Part shown: positions 7,112 through 14,928 of the stretch, one piece after another
Layout: each line of letters opens with the position of its first letter
Numbering within the stretch: position 1 is the first letter of the stretch
DNA from: Streptomyces sp. MUM 178J
Lineage (GTDB): Bacteria; Actinomycetota; Actinomycetes; Streptomycetales; Streptomycetaceae
NCBI RefSeq assembly: GCF_022414575.1
Contig: NZ_JADWYQ010000011.1
Span: forward strand, 76,700 to 140,699
DNA length: 64,000 nucleotides
Reading direction: 5' to 3'
Position numbers and translations under genes: made by a program
Notes under the pieces: model-generated
The model's input: the letters and a program-made list of their open reading frames with translations, nothing else
Databases searched by the model: none
Told to the model about the DNA's origin: nothing

Positions 7112-8560
7112 TCAGAGGATCGACCCCGGGGCATAGCCCGCGGCCTCCGGGTTCTGCTTGACGATCTCCTCGATCCGGGAGACCACCGCCGAGACCTGAT
7201 CGGCCGCCGCGCCCGTGAACGAGAGCTTGTCGGCCATCAGTGCCTCCAGTCCCGCCCGGTCGAGCGGAATCCGCTCGTCCGCCGCCAGCTTGTCGAGCAG
7301 CTCATTGCGCTCCGCGCCCTGCTCGCGCATGGCCAGCGCCGAGGCGACGGCATGCTCCTTGATCGCCTCATGGGCGACCTCACGGCCCACGCCGGCCCGC
7401 ACCGCACCCATCAGGACCTTGGTCGTGGCCAGGAACGGCAGATACCGGTCCAGCTCCCGCGAGACCACCGCCGGGAACGCCCCGAACTCGTCGAGCACCG
7501 TCAGGAACGTCTCCAGCAGCCCGTCGAAGGCGAAGAACGCGTCCGGCAGCGCGACCCGGCGCACCACCGAGCAGGAGACGTCGCCCTCGTTCCACTGGTC
7601 GCCCGCCAGTTCGCCGGTCATCGAGGCATAGCCGCGAAGGATGACCATCAGACCGTTCACCCGCTCACACGAACGGGTGTTCATCTTGTGCGGCATGGCC
7701 GACGAGCCGACCTGCCCGGGCTTGAAGCCCTCGGTCACCAGCTCGTGCCCGGCCATCAGCCGGATCGTCTTGGCGACCGACGAGGGGGCCGCGGCCAGCT
7801 GCACCAGCGCGGAGACCACGTCGTAGTCCAGGGAGCGCGGATAGACCTGGCCGACGGAGGTGAAGGCGTGCGCGAAGCCCAGATGGGCGGCGATCCGCCG
7901 CTCCAGGTCCGCGAGCTTCGCCGGGTCGCCGCCCAGCAGGTCCAGCATGTCCTGCGCGGTGCCCACAGGCCCCTTGATGCCGCGCAGCGGGTAGCGGCCG
8001 AGCAGGTCCTCGAGACGTCCGCAGGCGACGAGCAGCTCGTCCGCCGCCGTCGCGAAGCGCTTGCCGAGCGTCGTGGCCTGCGCGGCCACATTGTGCGAGC
8101 GCCCGGCCATGACCAGCTCCGCGTACTCCCCGGAGAGCCGGCCCAGCCGCGCCAGCACCGCCACCGCGCGGTCGCGCATCAGCTCCAGCGAGAGCCGGAT
8201 CTGCAGCTGCTCCACGTTCTCCGTCAGATCGCGGGAGGTCATGCCCTTGTGCACATGCTCATGGCCCGCGAGTGCGTTGAACTCCTCGATGCGCGCCTTC
8301 ACATCGTGCCGGGTGACCTTCTCACGCTCGGCGATGGACGCGAGGTCTACCTGGTCGAGCACGCGCTCGTAGTCGGCGAGGGCCGCGTCGGGCACCTCGA
8401 TGCCGAGGTCCTGCTGTGCGCGCAGCACCGCCAGCCAGAGCCGGCGCTCCAGCTTGACCTTCTGCTCGGGGGACCACAGGGCGGCAAGCTCCGTGGAGGC
8501 GTAGCGGCCGGCGAGGACGTTGGGGATGCGGGGCTTCGCAGACGAGGCAGTCACGTGCAC
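7112..8560 (-). CDS. purB: adenylosuccinate lyase
   Basis: 482 residues, the normal length for the long actinobacterial form. It carries the fumarase/aspartase superfamily signature GSSAMPHKMN (residues about 289-298) and the substrate-binding segment KGMTSRDLTENVEQ. The enzyme splits SAICAR to AICAR and adenylosuccinate to AMP plus fumarate in purine synthesis. The start is GTG at 8560, with a second in-frame GTG at 8554. mug follows directly and may be translationally coupled. Confidence 0.95.
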   Translation of the reverse strand: MHVTASSAKPRIPNVLAGRYASTELAALWSPEQKVKLERRLWLAVLRAQQDLGIEVPDAALADYERVLDQVDLASIAEREKVTRHDVKARIEEFNALAGHEHVHKGMTSRDLTENVEQLQIRLSLELMRDRAVAVLARLGRLSGEYAELVMAGRSHNVAAQATTLGKRFATAADELLVACGRLEDLLGRYPLRGIKGPVGTAQDMLDLLGGDPAKLADLERRIAAHLGFAHAFTSVGQVYPRSLDYDVVSALVQLAAAPSSVAKTIRLMAGHELVTEGFKPGQVGSSAMPHKMNTRSCERVNGLMVILRGYASMTGELAGDQWNEGDVSCSVVRRVALPDAFFAFDGLLETFLTVLDEFGAFPAVVSRELDRYLPFLATTKVLMGAVRAGVGREVAHEAIKEHAVASALAMREQGAERNELLDKLAADERIPLDRAGLEALMADKLSFTGAAADQVSAVVSRIEEIVKQNPEAAGYAPGSIL

Positions 8561-8726
8561 AGAGTCTACTGGCGGTTTGTGCAGGCCAGCGCCACGGTCC
8601 CGGTTGTGCGTTGCTACGAGGGCCGTATGCCGTCATGAGGCGGGCGCGGGCGCGGGCGTGCGTTCGCGGCGAGGCGGCGAGGCCGTGCGTTGGCGGCGAG
8701 GCACGCGCGGGCCGGAGACTTTGTCC

Positions 8727-9518
8727 TCAGACGGCCCCGGGCTTGTACGGCAGCAGGTCCGGGCGCTTGGGCGGGCGGCCGTCACCCGAGGAGCGCCCGG
8801 TCAGCCGACGCCCGACCCAGGGGCCCAGATGGCGGCGGGCGAACCGCACGTCCTCGATCCGCCGGGCCGTCCAGGCGGGGCGCACCGCGGGCGGCAGCGG
8901 GGCGCGCCAGTCCTCCTCGGCCTCGAGGCCGAGCGTCTGCCACACGGCCTCGGCGACCCTGCGGTGCCCCTCGGCCGTCAGATGCAGCCGGTCCGCGTCC
9001 CACATCCGCTGATCGCCCAGGACCTCGGCCCCGTACAGGTCCGCGACCAGCGCGCCGTGTCGCACGGCCACCGTCTCCACATGGGTGAACAGCTCCTCCA
9101 TGCGGGGGCGGAAGCGTTCCATCACAGGGCCGCGACGGCCGGGGCTGCGCATCAGCACCAGCCGCCGGCAGTTCGGCGCGAGCCGCTCCGCCGCCTGCTC
9201 GAGCAGTGCCCGCACCCGACCCATGTCGCACGCGGGGCGCAGGGCGTCGTTCAGTCCGCCCACCAGGGTGATCACATCCGGCCGCATGGCCGCGGCGCGG
9301 TCCACCTGCTCGTCGACGATCTGCCCGATGAGCTTGCCCCGGACGGCGAGGTTCGCATACCGGAAGCCGGGGGTGCGGGCGGCGAGGCGGGCCGCCAGGA
9401 CGTCCGCCCATCCGCGGTAGGAGCCGTCCGGCAGCAGGTCCGACATCCCCTCCGTGAAGGAGTCGCCTATCGCGACAAAACTCGTGTACCGGTCAGTCGG
9501 CTTGTCGGTCATCTCCAT
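8727..9518 (-). CDS. SGNH/GDSL-family hydrolase
   Basis: 263 residues, no signal peptide, so cytoplasmic. Block I (FVAIGDSFTEGMSD) has the nucleophile serine, block III GGLNDALR the oxyanion asparagine, and block V DRLHLTAEGHR the catalytic Asp/His pair. Family members are esterases, lipases or acyl-thioesterases; substrate unknown. ATG codons at 9518 and 9512 are both possible. Confidence 0.88.
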   Translation of the reverse strand: MEMTDKPTDRYTSFVAIGDSFTEGMSDLLPDGSYRGWADVLAARLAARTPGFRYANLAVRGKLIGQIVDEQVDRAAAMRPDVITLVGGLNDALRPACDMGRVRALLEQAAERLAPNCRRLVLMRSPGRRGPVMERFRPRMEELFTHVETVAVRHGALVADLYGAEVLGDQRMWDADRLHLTAEGHRRVAEAVWQTLGLEAEEDWRAPLPPAVRPAWTARRIEDVRFARRHLGPWVGRRLTGRSSGDGRPPKRPDLLPYKPGAV

Positions 9519-9594
9519 GGCGGGCCGATCATACCGCGCGGTATGTCCAGCGGCTCCATAGGCCCCTCGGCCGTCGCCCGAGAGGATCAGAAGG

Positions 9595-10611
9595 TCAGCC
9601 GGGACGCCCCACCAGTTCGCGCAGCACGTCCTCCATCGTCACCAGCCCCTGCGGCCGGCCCTTCTCGTCGAGCACCGCCGCCAGATGCGTACGGCTGCGC
9701 CGCATCGCCGTCAGCACATCGTCCAGCGGGGTGGACCCCCGCACCCGGGCCACCGGCCGCAGTGCCGACACCGGGAACGGCGCGTCCCGCCCCGGGGCGT
9801 CCAGGGCGTCCTTCACATGCAGGTAGCCCAGGATCCGCCGGTCCGCGTCCACCACCGGGAAGCGGGAGAAGCCGAACCGGGCCGACAGCGCCTCCAACTG
9901 CGCCGGTGTGGTCCCCGCCGGAGCGGAGACCACCTCCTCCATCGGCGAGGCGACCTCCCGCACCGGCCGCCGGCCCAGCTCCAGGGCGTCCCGCAGCCGT
10001 TCGGCCGCACGGTCGTCGAGCAGCCCGGCCTCACCCGCGTCCTGCACCAGCCCGACCAGCTGGTCGTCGGAGAACGCGGCCGCGACCTCGTCCCTGGGCT
10101 CCACGCGCAACAGCTTCAGCAGCGCGTTGGCGAACGCGTTCACCGTGAAGATCACCGGCCGCAGCGCCCGTGCCAGGGCGACCAGCGGCGGGCCGAGCAG
10201 CAGCACCGACCGCTGGGGTTCGGCGAGCGCGATGTTCTTGGGGACCATCTCGCCGAGCAGCATGTGCAGATACGTCGCCACCGTCAGCGCGATGACGAAG
10301 GCGATGGGATGGATCAGGCCGTGCGGCACGCCCAGCGCGTCGAACAGCGGCTCCAGCAGATGGGCGATGGCGGGCTCTGCGACGATGCCGAGCACCAGGG
10401 TGCTGAGCGTGATGCCGAGCTGGGCGGCCGCCAGCAGTGCGGAGACATGCTCAAGACCCCACAGCACACTGCGGGCCCGGCGGTCTCCGGCCTCGGCGGC
10501 CGGTTCGATCTGACTGCGCCGGACGGAGATCAGCGCGAACTCCGCTCCGACGAAGAAGGCGTTCACCACCAGGGTGAGCAGACCGATGCCGAGCTGAATG
10601 ACGATCACCAT
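9595..10611 (-). CDS. CNNM/HlyC-CorC family membrane protein with CBS pair (second of two)
   Basis: 338 residues. An N-terminal CNNM (DUF21) transmembrane domain with about four helices (IQLGIGLLTLVVNAFFVGAEF at the start, LGEMVPKNIALAEPQ in the re-entrant region) is followed by two CBS domains (about residues 205-335) of the type that bind adenine nucleotides. The CorC_HlyC C-terminal domain is missing. Family members are linked to magnesium/cobalt efflux. The ATG overlaps the 3' end of the upstream CNNM gene by 7 bp, so the two are translationally coupled and may form a heterodimer. Confidence 0.88.
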   Translation of the reverse strand: MVIVIQLGIGLLTLVVNAFFVGAEFALISVRRSQIEPAAEAGDRRARSVLWGLEHVSALLAAAQLGITLSTLVLGIVAEPAIAHLLEPLFDALGVPHGLIHPIAFVIALTVATYLHMLLGEMVPKNIALAEPQRSVLLLGPPLVALARALRPVIFTVNAFANALLKLLRVEPRDEVAAAFSDDQLVGLVQDAGEAGLLDDRAAERLRDALELGRRPVREVASPMEEVVSAPAGTTPAQLEALSARFGFSRFPVVDADRRILGYLHVKDALDAPGRDAPFPVSALRPVARVRGSTPLDDVLTAMRRSRTHLAAVLDEKGRPQGLVTMEDVLRELVGRPG

Positions 10612-11969
10612 GGCCCGTCCCCCTGCTCCCCGCCCTCACCGGCCCCCCGATCGCCGCCGCGGTAGCCCGCCGGCGCATGCAGCAGCACGCCGGCCGCGCG
10701 GCGACCCGAGGCGTCGGCCACCTCGAGCCGCCAGCCGGCGAGCTCGATCGCGTCGCCCTCCTCGGGGATGCGCCCCAGCATCGTGGCGATCAGTCCGGCC
10801 ACCGTCTCGTACGGCCCTTCCGGCACGGACAGCCCGATCCGCTCCAGCTGGTCCATGCGCGCCGCGCCGTCCGCCGACCACAGCGCCCTGCCGTCCGCGT
10901 CCTCGCCCGCTGCCGCCAGGTCCGGCGTCTCGTGCGGATCGTGCTCGTCCCGTACCTCCCCCACGACCTCCTCGACGATGTCCTCCAGGGTCACCACCCC
11001 CGCCGTGCCGCCGTACTCGTCGATGACGACTGCGATGGAGGAGCGCCCCGAGAGCCGGTCCAGCAGCCGGTCCACCGACAGCGAGGCGGGCACGAGGACC
11101 GCCTCGCGCAGCAGCTCCGAGACCCCGTGCCGGATCCGTTCGGCGGCGGGCACCGCCAGCACATCCCGGATGTGGGCGACCCCCACGACCGTGTCGAGGC
11201 TGCCCCGGTAGACCGGGAAGCGGGACAGCCCGGTGGCGCGCGTCGCGTTGGCGACGTCCTCCGCCGTGGCCGTCGCCTCAAGTGCCGTGACCTGCACCCG
11301 CGGGGTCATCACATTCTCCGCGGTCAGCTCCGGCAGGCTCAGGGTGCGGACGAACAGCTCCGCGGTGTCCGCCTCCAGCGCGCCCTGCCGGGCGGAGTGG
11401 CGGGCCAGGGCGATCAGCTCCTGCGGGCTGCGCGCAAAGGCCAGCTCCTCCGTCGGCTCCATGCCGAGTCGCCGCACGATCCGGTTCGCCTCGTTGTTGA
11501 GATGGCCGATCAGCGGGCGGAAGGCGGCGGTGAAGACCCGGTGCGGAGGCGCCACCGCCTTGGCGACCGCAAGTGGCGAGGAGATCGCCCAGTTCTTCGG
11601 GACCAGCTCGCCGACGACCATCAGGACGACCGTGGACAGCGCCGTGCCGATGACCAGTGCGAGGGAGGAGGCCACGGAGCTCGACGCGCCGAGCGCCTCG
11701 ATCGGCCCCCGGATCAGCCGGGCGACCGACGGCTCGGCGAGCATGCCGACCACCAGATTGGTGACCGTGATGCCGAGCTGCGCCCCGGAGAGCTGGAAGG
11801 TGAGACTCCGAACGGCTTTGAGCGCCCCGGCCGCGCCCCGCTCGCCGCGCTCGACCGCCCGCTCCAGATCGCCGCGCTCGACCGTGGTGAGGGAGAACTC
11901 CGCCGCGACGAACGCCCCGCACGCCAGCGCGAGCAGCACCGCTGTCAACAGCAGGAGCACTTCGGTCAT
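10605..11969 (-). CDS. CNNM/HlyC-CorC family membrane protein, full length (first of two)
   Basis: 454 residues from the ATG at 11969, which has a strong GGAGGT ribosome-binding site six bases upstream; the open frame to 12104 lacks one. Order: CNNM transmembrane domain (residues 1-185, VGELVPKNWA motif), two CBS domains (about 205-330), and a C-terminal CorC_HlyC domain (about 345-435). The family is associated with magnesium/cobalt export and membrane stress. It is the promoter-proximal partner of the overlapping shorter CNNM gene. Confidence 0.9.
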   Translation of the reverse strand: MTEVLLLLTAVLLALACGAFVAAEFSLTTVERGDLERAVERGERGAAGALKAVRSLTFQLSGAQLGITVTNLVVGMLAEPSVARLIRGPIEALGASSSVASSLALVIGTALSTVVLMVVGELVPKNWAISSPLAVAKAVAPPHRVFTAAFRPLIGHLNNEANRIVRRLGMEPTEELAFARSPQELIALARHSARQGALEADTAELFVRTLSLPELTAENVMTPRVQVTALEATATAEDVANATRATGLSRFPVYRGSLDTVVGVAHIRDVLAVPAAERIRHGVSELLREAVLVPASLSVDRLLDRLSGRSSIAVVIDEYGGTAGVVTLEDIVEEVVGEVRDEHDPHETPDLAAAGEDADGRALWSADGAARMDQLERIGLSVPEGPYETVAGLIATMLGRIPEEGDAIELAGWRLEVADASGRRAAGVLLHAPAGYRGGDRGAGEGGEQGDGPW

Positions 11970-12063
11970 CGGGTCACCTCCGTCCCATGGTCCGGCAGGG
12001 AAGGAGGAAATGCGCGTAGGAGGCCCGGAGCGGTCGAACTGCCATACGCGACCTCTTGCGAGT

Positions 12064-12083
12064 GCTAGCGTCTGCGCGCTAGC
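12064..12083. promoter_or_regulatory. palindrome GCTAGCG-N6-CGCTAGC directly before the toxin-antitoxin-like pair
   Basis: Perfect 7-bp arms end 2 bp before the GTG start of the antitoxin gene. Ribbon-helix-helix antitoxins usually repress their own operon through such palindromes. The closeness to the start codon implies a very short leader. Confidence 0.6.
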
Positions 12084-12085
12084 GT

Positions 12086-12349
12086 GTGACCGTGGCCAAG
12101 ACACAGTTGAACGTGCGTGTGGACGAGACGACCGCGGCCGCCGCCCGGGAGCGGGCGACGCAGCGCGGCATCAGCGTGAACCGTTATATCGAGGAGCTCG
12201 TCCAGCAGGACGCGGGCGAGGCGGGACGTACCTTCGTCGAGGCGGCGGCTGACTTCATGAAGCAGTACGAGTCCGTCTTCGCCGAGGAGTTCGGCGGCAC
12301 TGGGCGGCACGGCGGCCCCGGCGAGGGCGGCCGGCCCGGCCGGCGGTGA
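12086..12349 (+). CDS. ribbon-helix-helix antitoxin-like protein
   Basis: 87 residues. Residues 3-45 (KTQLNVRVDETTAAAARERA, then GISVNRYIEELVQ) have the pattern of an Arc/HicB-type ribbon-helix-helix domain: a short strand followed by two helices. The tail (FVEAAADFMKQYESVFAEEF) is an amphipathic helix of the kind that contacts a toxin. GTG codons at 12086 and 12092 are both possible. The stop overlaps the start of the next gene by 4 bp (GTGA). It is the likely antitoxin and autorepressor of the pair. Confidence 0.8.
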   Translation: MTVAKTQLNVRVDETTAAAARERATQRGISVNRYIEELVQQDAGEAGRTFVEAAADFMKQYESVFAEEFGGTGRHGGPGEGGRPGRR

Positions 12350-12717
12350 GCCTGCGGATCGACCTCGCCTGGCTGCTGATGATCGCCGAGCACAAGACGC
12401 CCGGCGATCCGCAGGTCGTCGACTGGGGCGCCCTTGTCGCGGCGGTCAGCCGGCACGAGGCGGAGATATTCGGCGTACAGGTCTACGCGGACCCCTATGT
12501 GCGGGCCGCGGCCCTGCTGCAGCTACTGCTGCATGTGCCGGCGCTGGAGCACTCGAACGCGATGTTCGCCTGCGCCGTGGCGTACGGCTATCTGGTGGCC
12601 TCCGGTCTGAAGGTCGCCACCTCCCCCGAGCAGGTCAGAGACCTGGCCCGGCTGATCAAGGACGACCATGCGGACGTCCGCGCGATCGCGAAGCAGCTGC
12701 GCCGCTGGACTCTGTGA
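12346..12717 (+). CDS. Fic/Doc-like toxin component with degenerate Fic motif
   Basis: 123 residues. Overall it aligns with the Doc subfamily common in Streptomyces (LRIDLAWLLMIAEHKTPGD at the N-terminus; AALLQLLLHVPALEHSNAMF; YGYLVASGL). Doc adds phosphate to EF-Tu and Fic enzymes add AMP, using HxFx(D/E)GN(K/R)R. Here that place reads VPALEHSNAM: the catalytic histidine and the Gly-Asn anion hole are absent. Catalysis by the known Fic mechanism is therefore unlikely. The gene overlaps the antitoxin gene by 4 bp. Confidence 0.75.
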   Translation: MSLRIDLAWLLMIAEHKTPGDPQVVDWGALVAAVSRHEAEIFGVQVYADPYVRAAALLQLLLHVPALEHSNAMFACAVAYGYLVASGLKVATSPEQVRDLARLIKDDHADVRAIAKQLRRWTL

Positions 12718-12735
12718 CGCCGCTGGACTCTGTGA
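12700..12735. repeat. 18-bp tandem duplication spanning the toxin stop codon
   Basis: CGCCGCTGGACTCTGTGA occurs twice in direct succession (12700-12717 and 12718-12735). The first copy ends with the TGA of the Fic-like gene, so the second gives a back-up stop in the same frame. The following 100 bp are rich in CCGGGAGCCGG-like motifs without a gene. Confidence 0.85.
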
Positions 12736-12856
12736 CGGGGGCCCGGAGCCGGGGGTCCGGGAGCGGGGATCCGCAGCGCCCGCAGCGCGAGCCGGGAACC
12801 GGGAGGCAGAAGCCGGCAGCCGGGAGCCGGCGGCCAGGGGCCGCGCAGTCCCGATC

Positions 12857-13540
12857 TCAGTCGTCCGCGTCCGACAGGGGGCGTCGGGCCGTGCCCAGGA
12901 CGCAGGGGGACGTGGGCAGGCACGGGCCTGACTCCGGCACCCGGAACCTGCGCCAGGTCCCCAGTTCAAAGCCCGCCGCCTCGATCGCGGCGACCGAGTC
13001 CCGCGCCGTGTGACAGCCCCCGAAGAGCAGCGGCCACACCGTACGGTCCAGCGCCCGCTGGCATCCCGCCAGTCCACGCCCCGGGGCCAGGACGTGCTCG
13101 AAGAACCGCAGTTCGCCGCCGGGGCGCAGCACGCGCCGGAGCTCGCCCAGTGCCCGCGGCGCGTCCCGCACCGTGCACAGCACCAGTGACGCCACGGCCG
13201 CGTCGAACGCTTCGCTCTTCACCGGAAGCGCCTCCGCCGCACCCGGCACCACATCCACCGGCACCTCGGAGTGCACGGCCGCCTCGACTGCCAACTTCCG
13301 CAGGAAGCGCTCCGGTTCCAGCGCGACGACTTCGCTGACGGCCGCCGGGTAGTACGCGAAGTTCAGGCCGTTGCCCGCGCCGATCTCGATGACCCGGCCT
13401 GAAAGACCGGCGAGCAGCTCACGCCGGTAGGCCGCGACCCCGCCCTTCTCGTCGGCCGTCACGCTCCACCTTGCGTAGAAGCGGGCGAAGACGGGATGGT
13501 GAACCGAGTCCCGGGGCACCTTCGAGCTGCGCGGCAACAT
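12857..13540 (-). CDS. class I SAM-dependent methyltransferase
   Basis: 227 residues. Motif I VIEIGAGNGLNFAYYP, an acidic residue at the end of the next strand (VALEPE), and a later motif DAAVASLVLCTVRDAPRAL followed by LRPGGELRFFEHV give a methyltransferase of the UbiE/methyltransf_11 class. Substrate unknown. It faces the toxin-like pair tail to tail and is not obviously in an operon. Confidence 0.85.
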   Translation of the reverse strand: MLPRSSKVPRDSVHHPVFARFYARWSVTADEKGGVAAYRRELLAGLSGRVIEIGAGNGLNFAYYPAAVSEVVALEPERFLRKLAVEAAVHSEVPVDVVPGAAEALPVKSEAFDAAVASLVLCTVRDAPRALGELRRVLRPGGELRFFEHVLAPGRGLAGCQRALDRTVWPLLFGGCHTARDSVAAIEAAGFELGTWRRFRVPESGPCLPTSPCVLGTARRPLSDADD

Positions 13541-13602
13541 CGCGGACCTCCTGGGGACGGCGGCGGGACGTCACCGCCATTCTCCCCCCGGTACGGCCGA
13601 TA

Positions 13603-13959
13603 TCAGCCTGCTGCGACGCCGACAAAGCAGAACTCGTTCCCCTCGGGGTCCCGCATGACCTGGAAGCTGCCCTGTTCATCGGTCACGACCGTTCCCACGC
13701 GCCGTGCGCCGAGCCGCCCCGCCTCGTCCGCCGCCGTGTCGACGTCGCCCGCGTCCAGATCCAGATGGAGCCGGTTCTTGACGGACTTCGCTTCCGGGAC
13801 GCGCTGGAAGGCGACGCGGGCGAAGCCGGGAGCGTCGACATACGACCAGTCGGGTCCCCGGTCGACCGGGTCGCCTCCGAGCAGGGCGGCCCAGAAGCGG
13901 ACCAGACGCGCCGGCTCATGGCAGTCAAAGACGATCTCGTCGATCCGTGCGGTGCGCAT
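13603..13959 (-). CDS. VOC-superfamily (glyoxalase/bleomycin-resistance-like) protein
   Basis: 118 residues. Paired beta-alpha-beta-beta-beta modules begin with RIDEIVFDCHEPARLVRFWA and end with QGSFQVMRDPEGNEFCFVG, the usual VOC pattern. The metal-ligand pattern is partial, so function is open (binding protein, dioxygenase-like or lyase-like). The ATG at 13959 lies 4 bp after the bioD stop, so it is the last gene of the minus-strand biotin unit. Confidence 0.85.
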   Translation of the reverse strand: MRTARIDEIVFDCHEPARLVRFWAALLGGDPVDRGPDWSYVDAPGFARVAFQRVPEAKSVKNRLHLDLDAGDVDTAADEAGRLGARRVGTVVTDEQGSFQVMRDPEGNEFCFVGVAAG

Positions 13960-13963
13960 CGGA

Positions 13964-14683
13964 TCAGCGTACGGGGCCGGGCCCACCCGCGCCGGGCCCC
14001 GCCCAGTCCCCGCCGAGCTGCGGTGCGAGCCAGTGCACGGCCTGGGCGCGGAACTCTTCCGCCGGCAGGGCGCCGGCGCCCTCCGGCACCGCACCGAGCA
14101 GCGGCACGCCGGCCGTCTGGGGCAGATCGGCGAGATTGCACCGCGATGCGAGGTCGGGCTCCGCGGGCCAGCTGCCGATCACCACGCCCAGTGGCTCCAA
14201 CCGCCGTGCGCGCAGGGCCTCCGCGGTCAGCGCGGTCGCGTTGAGGGTGCCGAGACCGGCGCTTGCGACGATCAGCACCGGTGCGTCGAGCAGCCCGGCC
14301 ACGTCGGCGAGGGTGCCGCCGTCGTCGTCGAACCGCACCAGCAGCCCGCCCGCGCCCTCCACCAGCACCAGGTCGTACCGCTCCGCGAGTTCCGCTGCCG
14401 CGGCGGCCGCCCGCTCGGGACGCATGGGCTCCGCACCGGCACGCCGCGCGGCGGTCGCGGGCGCCAGCGGCTCCGGAAACCGGGCGAGTTCCACGGCCGC
14501 CACATCCCCGGCGAGCCGCGCCGCCTCCTGGGCGTCGCCCGGCTCGCCCGGCGCCAGACCGGTCTGCGCGGGCTTCACCACGGCGACGCTGCGCCCCTGC
14601 GCCCACGCGAGCGCGGCGAGCCCCGCGGTGACCACGGTCTTTCCGATCTCGGTCCCGGTCCCCGTGACGACGACGATTCCCAT
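13964..14683 (-). CDS. bioD: dethiobiotin synthetase
   Basis: 239 residues from the ATG at 14683, with a GAGGG site 8 bases upstream. The P-loop GTGTEIGKTVVTAGL is the BioD signature; KPAQTG and EGAGGLLVRFDDDG are conserved substrate and ATP segments. The enzyme closes the ureido ring of 7,8-diaminopelargonate with CO2 and ATP, the third step of biotin assembly. It lies about 245 bp downstream of bioA and directly upstream of the VOC gene. Confidence 0.95.
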   Translation of the reverse strand: MGIVVVTGTGTEIGKTVVTAGLAALAWAQGRSVAVVKPAQTGLAPGEPGDAQEAARLAGDVAAVELARFPEPLAPATAARRAGAEPMRPERAAAAAAELAERYDLVLVEGAGGLLVRFDDDGGTLADVAGLLDAPVLIVASAGLGTLNATALTAEALRARRLEPLGVVIGSWPAEPDLASRCNLADLPQTAGVPLLGAVPEGAGALPAEEFRAQAVHWLAPQLGGDWAGPGAGGPGPVR

Positions 14684-14755
14684 ACGCGTTTCCCTCACCT
14701 CAGTGCCCGTACGCCCCTAGTGTCCCGATTTCAAGGGTGTGTATCGCCAATCGCA

Positions 14756-14776
14756 TGGTCGGCGGGCCGCCGACCA
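14756..14776. terminator. perfect 10-bp-arm hairpin between bioA and bioD
   Basis: TGGTCGGCGG and CCGCCGACCA flank a single G. The rest of 14684-14928 shows no convincing gene, only an 18-codon reading frame (14756 to 14700, minus) ending 16 bp before the bioD ATG. The hairpin may end part of the bioBA transcript or lower bioD expression. Confidence 0.45.
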
Positions 14777-14928
14777 GCCACTCGGTGCAGGACGCAGCCC
14801 ACCCGGTGCGGCGGAAGCACCCGCGGGCGACGCCTCCCGGGCCCTGGGCCACCCCGCCCGCGGCTGCGGGGTGCGGCGATCGGGCGGGCGGGACAACACC
14901 CGGGGTGCTCGGGGCCCCGACCCGGACG

